Positions 54,901 to 64,000 of a DNA stretch of 64,000 nt are shown here, one piece after another; positions within the stretch are counted from its first letter, which is position 1, and every line of letters starts with the position of its first letter. The position numbers and the translations under genes are program-made. The DNA comes from Rhizomucor pusillus (lineage: Eukaryota; Mucoromycota; Mucoromycetes; Mucorales; Lichtheimiaceae): positions 45,785 to 109,784 of the forward strand of contig FWWN02000590.1 in the NCBI GenBank assembly GCA_900175165.2, given 5' to 3'. The notes below the pieces were generated by a model that was given only the letters and a program-made list of their open reading frames with translations, was not told where the DNA came from and made no database searches.

Positions 54901-55688
54901 ATGCAAAGGTAAAGATGAGGGAAAAAATACTCACTCAAGAATCATACAAGATTGTGAAAAGAGGATAGCGTAGTGTAAAGCATTGACCACGTGAGCAGGA
55001 CATGCAATGCTATTCGTGAGGCGCTGGAGCGACTTGACGGCGTACAAATGTCATTGTCACACCTACGTGTCACAGAAGAAAGCCTCGTGTAATAGAAAGA
55101 GATTTTTGCCCTGTAAACCTTACCAATACTCGATTTTAGGCGAGAATACGAATGTTTTACTAGTGTCATGTTGAAATGTGGAGCTCTTTTGGAGGAAATC
55201 GTGTCTCGCATGCTTGTTGCTGGTCTCTTGCACAACGATTTGCAACAAGATTATCTGGTCAGTCATTGTACGACATAAAAGCCCTAAACTTTGCTTGAAC
55301 AGTGCTAATCTGACTTTGCTGCAGTGGAGGCAATGCAAAACTTGTTGAATGAAGCTTTGGAACGGAAACCTGAACCAAACATTGAAAAAAATGTGCATAG
55401 TGCAATAGATGCTCCAACTCTGCAGCCAGAAACGTATTGCGAGGACGAACGGCAAGGCGACTCTGCAAGGAAACCAAGGTATGTGTAAACCATTAGTGGC
55501 ATAAACGTAATCCATGCCTTGTTATAACGTTTTGCAGTGTTACGTGGCAAGCAACCATGAGCGAGTTTGTAGAATTGGATGAAAAGAAACGCAAGCTGGA
55601 ACGAGAGGCAGACGCTGCTGTCAATTGTATGCATGAAATCGCAGTTTGTTCCTCCAGAATGGCTATCCAGACCATGTATGAGCACTGA
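54901..55688 (+). CDS. Small coiled-coil protein, unidentified, five exons
   Basis: Exons 54901-54908, 54981-55088, 55140-55261, 55325-55478, 55538-55688; 180 residues. Exon 1 is 8 nt (ATGCAAAG), followed by a consensus donor. The joined product starts MQSIDHVSRTCNAIREALER, continues through helical, leucine-spaced sequence (LLEEIVSRMLVAGLLHNDL; EAMQNLLNEALER), a polar linker and a last charged helix (ELDEKKRKLEREADAAV). All junctions but one have consensus sites; the donor at 55262 (GTCATT) is weak. No single exon is long, so the gene is easily missed. I do not recognise the family; small subunits of kinetochore or trafficking complexes look similar, but this is only resemblance in style. 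Confidence 0.65.
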
Positions 55689-56593
55689 CCATGCCTACTA
55701 AATGTACATCACTGTGCGCACCTGTTCATGTTTTATCCATTCCATTCTCTGTGTTGCCATGTGATCCACATTGTTACGTCACTTTATAACATCACCGAGA
55801 AACTGGCAAAAGATGCAAAGAATCTAGTTGACAGAAACTGTAGCCATCGGTGATCTGCTCCTATCGTAGCATTAGCTATCGTATCGGATCATAAAATCAA
55901 GTAGTTACATGAACAGCGAAAATCGTAAAATATTGCTGTTTGGGCTGCTTACCAATGCTTCTACAATTGAGCTACAGGTGGTTGCCGGGGCGAAGCATGA
56001 CTTGGACCTCGAGTTCGGGGTACTCGCTGTGCTGCAGGAACGTCGATTTATTTGTTTGCCCAAAACGCTTCCCTTGGCCTCCGCGTGTGTCACCACGACT
56101 GGAGCCGCTTTGGTCAAGGAAGGACGACATGAAAAATCTTTCGGGTGTATCCGATGCACATATTTTTGCTCCCTCGCTGTTGCTTTCTTTCCAACGTGAC
56201 AACCGGCTCGTGGGGTCCATAACTACCACGAATCGCTCTGTTGCTGGCAGAGAGTTTTAGGCCCTTTTTTTTCGCTAAATAAGGGATCTTTCCAGACTCT
56301 CACGCTCCGGCGATTTGTCCCCGTAAAAAAAGAAGCGAAAACCTTCGTATTGGGCGGTTTTCAACGCATTGCACACAAAAAAGACAAGATCAACAAAACA
56401 CCATCATCGACAAGCGCGTACATAACGTAAAAGCTCCTGTTCTGGTATCGATTGCATCACGCGAGATTACCCGTTTCGAATCAACCGTATGTTCCTCCAG
56501 ATTTGAGTTGGTCACCCAGCTTGCATTAAACATCCGCGCAGTAGACTGTTGCATTTTTTACCCCGCACTCTTTTCCTTTCTCTTTCTCAATCA
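55689..56593. other. Intergenic
   Basis: About 900 bp upstream of the CSL gene. Overlapping frames on both strands at 55,909-56,229 are open (up to 96 codons) but show no family resemblance. Pyrimidine-rich just before ATG 56594. Confidence 0.45.
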
Positions 56594-59500
56594 ATGGCCG
56601 AGCAGCACTCGACGCAGGAAGGCCAGCAGCAATCCTTGTTAGCATATCACTCATCCCCGCCCTCAAGAAAGCGCAAACAAGAGTTCCAATACCCGCATAT
56701 TTTTGACCAGCACCACCACCATCAGCAGCAACAGCGACAGCAACAGCAACCTCAGCCTACTTATTCACAGTCTTCTTCTTCGTGGACGTACCTGCAGCAG
56801 CAGCAGTCATCAGACTCCTCTGTTGCTGTGGATACTTTGAGCTCGAGGCTTGACGAGCATCAGCAGCCCCAAGGACTAGGTAACTGGCATGTCTTGACAC
56901 CGAGTTTCCATCAGCAGCAGCACGATCCTTCCCGCCGTTCCTCATCCCCGTTCTCTGGATCAAACCAATTTTCGCGTCCCGTCGACCAAGTCCCGTCGTC
57001 CACATCATCCTCAAACACAGAAACCACACTGCGCTCTCAAACTAACCTTGACTTCTTTCCGCCAGACGATATTTCTGGCGAGCGACGTGATACCATATTC
57101 AAGCAGGAGGATATCGACCTATCATTTGGTCTTCCCACGTTACCCCACGATACCACAGGCAGTGGCGCAGTGTATCACCATGAACCTTCTTCTTATGCGG
57201 ACCGTAGTACGGCGCGTCAGCTGCGCTTGACAGACATCGATAGTATCCACGAGCGTGGACAACAGCAACTGATCCAGTCCTGGGTTGGTGGACGCTCCGC
57301 CAATGCAACGCCTACTACGCCCGCGTTTTTCTCGCCCGGATTCTTGGACTCGCTCCAGCAGGATGACGAGCCACAGGCTCTTGCTCAGTCGACTCCGTAT
57401 GCACTTCAGCATGTTGACTGGCAACAACAACAGGAACAACAACAGCAGCAGCAGCAGCAACAGGAACAGCACGATCAAGGTGTTTCCGCCGCTTTCCACG
57501 AGTTTTCTTCTTTTGCTGCCGTGGATGCGATGGTATGTCATCATGCAGTCATTTTATATTCACGTAGAATTCCTTCTTCCTCTCTGACAATTTTGCAAAG
57601 AGTGTTCCTAGCTCAAGGCCAGCCACAACCGACAGCAACAAGGATGCTTCGAGATATTATCAATCAACTGGATATTCGTTATCTTCTCCAGAGTCACCGG
57701 CTCCGTCTCCGTCCACAACTGCTGGCAGCACCACGCCTGTGTACGGCAGACTCTCAAACCTGTCGCTTCGTAGTGGCAACATGTCTCGTCACCAGTCTCC
57801 TAGCACCCATTTGCCACCAACCATCCCAGAAAGCGAAGAAGACTTGATACCGAGAACGACGCTAGCAGAGAATAACCAAGAGTCCATTGACCGCCGTGCA
57901 CTCAAAGCCGGTCTGGTTACCGCACGCATCATGCGATCCGCGGCTAGCACAGCTAAACTTTTACCGTTCATACAAAGTTACCTGCAAATGCCAGATCCCG
58001 TGGCAGCAGGTGAAAAGACGGTGATGGTGCTTACCAGCAAAGTGGCACAAAAGAGCTACGGGACAGAAAAAAGGTATAAACCGCCTGGACATGCTACCTC
58101 TCTCTCTCAAAACTTCGTTTGTGACAAACCTCTCCTATTTTGGAAACAGATTCCTGTGCCCTCCACCTACAGCCATCCTCATTGGCACTTCTTGGTGGAC
58201 GTGTGTCCGCCAGATATACCACGATCCGGTTATCGGTGAACAACAAGAGACTGCCGATTACCACCCGCCTCGGCTCACTATATGCATCTCTAGTGAGGCG
58301 CTCAGTCATCCAGGCCAGATTGAGTGGTATGCTTCTTCGGGCACTGCAGTCGGCGTGACAGGACATCCGAAACAAATAAAGCAAGATCCACAACAACAGC
58401 AACAGCATCCTGTTCCAATCCAACCTAACCGTTTCAAAAGCCCCGTTGAAGAGGCCAACAGCCATGACGGTTTGGATTGGTCACACAATCATGAACATGA
58501 TCCTTTGGCTGCTGGGCGGTGTGTTGCAAAGAATCTGCATATCAACGACGCGGACGAGAAAAGAAAGCGTGTAGAGTGCCTTGTGCGTATACAGCTAGGC
58601 GACGGCGTGCTGCTGGGCACTCTGGCAAGCAAAGGTATCAAGGTGATTAGCAAACCTAGCAAAAAGAGACAAAGCGTCAAGAATATGGAGCGTGAGTATT
58701 GCTACCATTTACATGTCACGATATGAGACTAATCTGGAGCAAATGTCTCTCTCTCACATACACACACGCAGTTTGTATCCACCACGGGACAACCATCTCG
58801 CTGTTCAACCGTATCCGCTCCCAAACAGTTTCAACAAAGTATCTTTGTGTATCCAACGGCTCGGCATTCGCGGTGCCAAGCTTTCAGCTTCCTGCATTGA
58901 ATGGCCAGAGTGACGCTGGAACTTGCTTTGTAGCCCGTACTTCTGGGTGGGATCCGTTCGTGATCTGGATTGTTGACACGACAAGGGCGCCCAACGAGAA
59001 CCAACAAGAAAGCGAGCGACCGGAAGACTATGTAGGAAACCCCTTGTTCTTGAACCGTGGCATCAATTATCCTCCTCCACCGGCCATCGCACTCAAGAAT
59101 ACAACCGACCAGCCTATTCCGATCCACTACAACCAGCACATTGTACTACAGTGCCTCACCACCGGTCTCGTGAGCCCCGTGATGATTATCCGCAAAGTCG
59201 ACAAGGCATCCACGGTTGTCGGTGGTGCTCGGTGGCAAATGGACGAACCGCACGTTGCTGGCGGTGGAGGCGAATTCGGCGACGAGGTGTTGGGCGACCC
59301 TGTCTCCCAGCTGCACAAGGTAGCACTGCAAATTGTACAAGATCCTGCACGGACGTTTCAGCAGCAATCACAGCAATCACAGCAATCACATTACTCGATG
59401 GAGGCAGCAGCAGCAGCAACAACGTCGTGGATGATGCCCCGGTCCATCCAACCCGTGACCTACCTCGCTTGCCTAAACGACATGGTCGGCATGCACAAGA

Positions 59501-60225
59501 CTACTGAACCACGCAAGCCTGTGCAGACGTCGTGGGACGGCTCCGATGTGACATCTCAGGAAGGCGGCAAGGTTGTTCGCAAACGACGTGTATCATCCGA
59601 CCAGCCTCCCAACAAACTCGTCAGTTCCATGTCGCTTACCGACTTGACAACGCATCACCATCAACAGCGACAGCAAGAATCGTCGTCGTCTCCGCTCTTT
59701 TATCCTCGAGCGCGGTCCAACTCGATGGACCACCGTAGAAGCAGCATCTCACGCAGAATGTCCGTGTCAAGTACCGGCAGCAGCAGCGGCGGTGGCGGTA
59801 GTAACTCTGGCATGGGCGCATTCTGGTCCGAGGATGTATCCGACGCAGCCGTATGGACCATTGTTGGAACAGACTGTGCGACGTATAAGTTTATGGCCCA
59901 ACAGCCGCCATCCAACCCCGGATTGTTTCCATTCCTTACACATTACACGAGCAATAACAGCTCTGAAGACGGCAGCACGCTGCTAACTTTACATGGTGAA
60001 AATTTTTCCAGAGATTTGCAAGTGTGGCTCGGTGATGTCCGTGCGTCCCAGACTGAATACCGAAGTAGGGAACTGTTGCTCTGCCGTGTTCCCAATCACT
60101 CTGAACTTTTGGAAACTTGCTTTGGAGAAAAGCATCCAGACGAATCAACTTCGCTGCCCATCTTGCTCATCAAAGGAGACGGACCCGTCGTATACAAGAC
60201 AAATCACAGTTATCGTTTCAGTTAA
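56594..60225 (+). CDS. CSL-family (CBF1/Su(H)/Lag-1) transcription factor
   Basis: Exons 56594-57532, 57601-58073, 58150-58691, 58772-60225; 1,135 residues. Fungal CSL proteins (Cbf11/Cbf12 type) bind GTGGGAA-like sites and regulate adhesion, lipid and cell-cycle genes without Notch. Seen: a Gln/His/Ser-rich N-terminus of ~430 residues; RFLCPPPTAILIG (start of the Rel-like N-terminal domain); AKNLHINDADEKRKR; IKVISKPSKKRQSVKN; the DNA-contacting NRIRSQTVSTKYL; MIIRKVDKAS; the beta-trefoil DPVSQLHKVALQIVQDPAR; ASWTI-like AVWTIVGTDCATYKF; and a C-terminal IPT/TIG domain ending YKTNHSYRF. Inserts of low complexity enlarge both halves, as in Cbf12. Converges with the phosphodiesterase gene. Confidence 0.93.
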
Positions 60226-60894
60226 GCCGGTCTTTTCCTTCCTTTTCCCTCTCTCCCTCACACACAAGCTTACATACATATATATATGCGTGTACATATA
60301 TACAACAGTGAGTAGTAATATACTAATATGCGCAATATGCCACTTATGCCATCCTCAACCAACAACAACAACGAGTTCCCTTTTCCCCTCCAAAAAGCAA
60401 GCACCTCTGTGTATCTTTAAAAGGACACATTTCTTAAATCCCTATTCGATCACACTCTTTCTCTCTCTCTCTCTCTCACACATACACATATATATGTATA
60501 TACATATCCAATCACTTGCAGCACGCACACAGCCAGAGGCAGACATTCATTCTTTGTTTTTGATTTTTCTGTATACTGTATGATGATGATGCTTTGCACA
60601 ATCTATTTTGCTTTCGATACAACACAAAAAACATGCCTGGAGAGGTGGGGTAGAGTGTGGAGGTGTGATAATCTATATAATACAACGGAATTGTACAAAA
60701 GACAAAGGCAAGAGAGAGATTGCTGCGTGAGTGTGTGTATAAGTGAATGTTTGCGTGTGTGTGTGTTTGTGTGCGGTTAGGAATAAAAAAAGGGTGGGTG
60801 GGGAGAGGGAAGAACAAGATTATACACAGTGTATGTGGAAAAAAAAGAGATGCAAGATGGGAAGATAAAGGAGAGGATAATGCAGTTTAAGAAC
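60226..60894. repeat. Convergent spacer rich in microsatellites
   Basis: Between the CSL and phosphodiesterase stop codons. It holds CT and CA/TA runs (about 60,240-60,310 and 60,457-60,505) and a GT-rich run (about 60,727-60,775). No gene is seen. Confidence 0.7.
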
Positions 60895-63821
60895 TTATTG
60901 AATGATGCATTGGCAAAAGGTCGGCAGCCCGGTATCTGCATTGTGAGCTGCCTGTTGCGGCCAGGGACATTCGTCGTCGTGGGATACTGACAACCGTCGA
61001 TGGTTGAAACTTTCCATGGCGACAGCCGACATTGTAGGAAGCGTGAACACTTCGTCGCTGGCAACCGAACTCCTGCGCCTTCCGTCGCTGACGCCGCCGC
61101 TGCTGCGGTTGGTATCGAGAGAAAGCCGCTTTCTCAAGACTTCGACCGCGTGCGAGTTCCGCCGTTTGTTGCCTGTGATCTGGAACTCTGGCTCGCCGTT
61201 ACTCTCCAGACTGGCTACACCAGAGTCGTGTGTCGCTGCATTCTTTTTCCGTTGTTCCCAGCGGCGTAAATTCTCCTGGATACAATCCACCGTAAACGAC
61301 ATTTCTGTTTTTTTTGTTGTGTTTTAGCAATCATATGACATTCCACTTCCACTTTTTTCTTGTTACCAGGTAAGACATCGCTAACTCTTTGAAAGAGCTC
61401 AAGTGCCACGAAGCGGATAAATCCTATTTGAGAATCTTCGAGGATCACCTTTTGCCGGTCGTTCAGCGGCAGGATCGGTAGTCCAAGCGCTCGTTCAAGG
61501 TCACCTTGTGAAACGGACTCTTCAATTAGCAACTCTGCCCACTTTGCAGCTCGCAGAAAAGGACGTGTCTAAATAATAATACAAGATTTACATCTGCTGT
61601 TGGATATTGTGGCCAAGATATCTTCAACTCACCACATTGCTAATATCGGCGCATTTAATGATAGCGCTGCACAGGAGTAAGCGTTCAGATTCACACGCTG
61701 CATCGTCTAGTTCATTAAACTTGTGTATCCGTTGGGCCTGAGCTTTGATCTTTTCCACATATTCGGAATGTAACGCCATGTCTGTTGCTAGAATACATGT
61801 AACCACGGTCTTCCGAAATTCTAGATAATCGTAAATAGCGCGGCAAAAGTCAGTCTATGCTCAATCCAAAAACGGGGAGGCGTTAATCCTTGTAGGGCAG
61901 GTGTTACCATGATAGTCAGAGGAGCCGAGGCCCAGCCCGATCTGGTCGAATCCGTGCTTTTTAACGAGTTGAAACAACGTCATCGAGTGGAAGCTTTCCA
62001 GAATGGACCGGTCATTGTACAAGAGGGCCAAGGGTGCTGCAGAGTTCACCTGTGCATGGCATGGCACGTTAGCTTATGTACGTCTTTGCCACGTGAAGCA
62101 TTACTTGCCAAAAACATGTTGTTCACTCCTGGATGGGCAGCATCGTGCCCGATGGCGGCGATTAAAAGAGCGAATAGATCCTTGGGCCTGAGCAACTTTT
62201 CCAGACCAGGTGACACAATCCTCCTCCGTCCCTGATTTGTGCCGGCATCTGCAAAGGCCAGAAACCCAAGGCGGCACAGAAAATAATACAGACATTGCAG
62301 GACATCGACAGCGTGCGCAAAATTGTGGTAGGGGTTGGTGTCGTGATAAGAAGACGAGAGGTCAATGATAAAATCATACAGTTGGTCTAAAATATCCCAG
62401 GTTAGTCTTTTCTAGTTCCTTTCCTTTTTTTCTTCTTTTTTCTGTCAGCTCACCTTGAGTAATGGACAAATGAGACAGTTCCGGCAGCGTTAGAACCTGC
62501 TCAAAGATAAGATACGAGCAGTGGACCAAATCATCGTGGCTGAGATCGACAGGGCTAAAGTCCCAGCTCGAAATTTTGTGCTGCAAGTCAGCGGCACGTT
62601 CGCTGAGAATGAGGCAGGAAACAATGGAATGGTTATTCATCTTGCTTGTCCTTATCTCCTAGCTAAACTTTTCTTTCCCCAAACCGTTTCGCATCCTTAC
62701 CTTGATAGTCCGCGATACACCGTTCTCGGAGCTGGAGTCATGGGCAATCCCGTGATGTAAATATCCATCATGGATTTCGCAAGTCTGTTTTTTGTGTGTG
62801 ATCTAGGTTGTCAGTCGGATATTGTAATGGGCAGATCTTCCGAGACATACCGATCATCCTTTGTGTAGATCTCTCTGATACGGTGCTGCAAGCCTTCCTC
62901 AACACACAAATCGGGCTCGACAGATAGCGGATGTTCGGGTAGACAAGTCGGCGGCAACGGCGGCGGGGAGGATGGGAAATGGCTTGCGTGATGATTGTGA
63001 CGGTGATGCTGTTGTTGCTGTTGATGGTTGTGGTGTTGAATGTGAAGCTGTTGCTGTTGTGCGGCTTCGTGCATTTTGGAATCACGTCGGCATTGGTGCA
63101 GTTTCTGTGAACAGGGACAATCCTTTTAGTACCTGCAGGGTAGAGCAAAAAACTAGGGTGTATCCTACCAGGAACAAAGTTTTAATGACATCTGGACGCA
63201 GAGGCTTGATTAAATAATCTGCAGCGCCCGCGTGGACACAGTCAAGCATAAAAGAGCTATTGTCGTTTGCAGAGCAGACTATACGCAAGGTCGAGTGAAT
63301 ATAAGCCGAAAAAGGAAAAAGGGTATATGGGGATTTGTGCTCACCAACAACGGGAGTGTCGCTCATAAAGGCAATATCAAGCTCGCGGACTAGTCTGCGA
63401 ATCCAGGAAATGCGAGCATCTGATATAAAGGTCGAAGAGGCTGTTGAACACGAGGAGGAGCATGAAGGCGTATGTACGGTATCGTCGTCGTCTTCGTCGT
63501 TCACGTCCGTTACGTTATCAACGTCGATTAATAGCATCGTGGGCGACTCATTCTTTGTCCTTTTTACTCTGTTTACGGCATCGGCTGTCCCAGTATGCAC
63601 ATATACTACAGACAATGAAAGTCGGAAAACGGCATCGCTTCATTTATTATTCGCTCTTTTGTTGGTATTTTAATTCTTTTTTTACCTTGGCCGAATATAG
63701 ACTGCAGCAACGGCGTAAAGGACGGTTGTTCATTCTGGGAAGCAATTTCTTGGCCCTCTACATTGAACGGCGGTAAAGTCGGTTGGGTTGCGACGACTAC
63801 CGTGCAGTGAGAAGGATCCAT
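60895..63821 (-). CDS. Class I cyclic-nucleotide phosphodiesterase with N-terminal receiver domain
   Basis: Exons 63821-63686, 63605-63345, 63278-63169, 63104-62851, 62784-62701, about 62650-62454, 62386-62109, 62049-61908, about 61854-61633, 61568-61367, 61304-60895; about 764 residues. N-terminus: receiver-like fold with TMLLIDVDN (acidic strand-3 end), an Asp/Ser insert, CSANDNS and AGAADYLIKPLRPD (conserved Lys-Pro). A His/Gln-rich linker follows. Catalytic domain: YHNFAHAVDV, IGHDAAHPGVNN, LYNDRSILESFH, CILATDM, KCADISNV, i.e. the HD-type metal ligands of class I PDEs. A basic Ser-rich tail ends the protein. RegA of Dictyostelium and mammalian PDE8 pair the same domains. Intron 62108-62050 has a GC donor. 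The exon 8/9 junction is off by one base with canonical sites, and the exon 6 acceptor could be 62644. Confidence 0.88.
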
Positions 63822-64000
63822 GGCAGGAATGTTAAAGTAGTGATTGGCAAATGTGTTTCGCCACTGTCGAGTTCAAGGCCGTGCCACTTTTGAAAAGGGT
63901 TCGCTTTTCTTTTGCGGAGATATGTGTGTGCGTGCGTGTGTGTGTGACAACGAAAAAAAATCTCAACAGAAAAACCAGACAAGAGGGGAAGAGGGAAAAG
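63822..64000. other. Upstream region of the phosphodiesterase gene
   Basis: Runs to the window edge. A GT repeat at about 63,921-63,947 lies in the 5' region. No other gene is visible. Confidence 0.5.

Noticed and set aside
55909..56260. Overlapping frames on both strands (82-106 codons)
   Set aside because: Mutually exclusive, no homologous segment, no splice or start support; a small gene cannot be excluded but is not supported.

Overview
The window is nuclear DNA of an early-diverging filamentous fungus, most likely a Mucoromycota species. Reasons: many short spliceosomal introns (mostly 50-70 nt), fungus-specific families (Zn2Cys6 factor, Skt5/Chs4-type chitin synthase regulator, Kre9-like GPI protein, HAL-type kinase), and genes usually missing from Dikarya or rare there (inositol trisphosphate receptor, WRKY-like zinc finger, CSL factor, receiver-phosphodiesterase fusion). 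I resolved 24 apparently intact or edge-truncated protein genes, one tRNA gene, several relics and a repeat cluster. Exon coordinates were read by hand from splice consensus, frame continuity and family conservation. The genus is not assigned. Layout, left to right. 0-4.5 kb: 3' part of an IP3 receptor calcium channel. 4.7-9.0 kb: a Sel1-repeat Skt5/Chs4-like gene with a CaaX box, converging on a glutamine-rich protein with an NCD1/SAM-like domain. 9.7-12.0 kb: an acidic tandem-repeat protein, also with a CaaX end. 12.7-13.9 kb: a broken transposase joined to a second fragment; a 16-base N gap lies at 14.31 kb. 15.0-17.5 kb: DSS4/MSS4, a Kre9-like GPI protein, casein kinase 2 beta. 17.7-22.6 kb (minus strand): HAL-type kinase, ribosomal protein uL1, a secreted HExxH protein. 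23.5-25.5 kb: DNA polymerase delta small subunit. 25.5-29.1 kb: decayed DNA with zinc-finger remnants, a reverse transcriptase scrap and a GH47 mannosidase relic. 30.1-34.1 kb: a methyltransferase with a possible myristoylation site and an acidic NET-like nuclear protein. 34.4-35.2 kb: ribosomal protein eL13. 36.6-41.4 kb: WRKY-like factor and Zn2Cys6 factor. 41.9-45.3 kb: endopolyphosphatase-like gene converging on ETF alpha. 46.2-48.4 kb: cytochrome P450. 48.5-50.1 kb: a gene-free cluster of repeats built around an 18-bp palindrome, then tRNA-Leu(CAG). 52.4-55.7 kb: GNAT protein, DsbA-like protein and a small coiled-coil protein split over five exons. 56.6-63.8 kb: a long CSL transcription factor converging on a receiver-cyclic nucleotide phosphodiesterase. 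There is no operon or single pathway. Several genes belong to second-messenger and cell-wall biology (IP3-gated calcium release, cAMP hydrolysis, HAL and CK2 kinases, Skt5, Kre9), but I see no evidence that their proximity is functional. The most unusual features are the fungal IP3 receptor, the REC-PDE fusion, the WRKY-like domain with altered zinc spacing, five GC-AG introns, the palindrome cluster and the CaaX-ended repeat protein.
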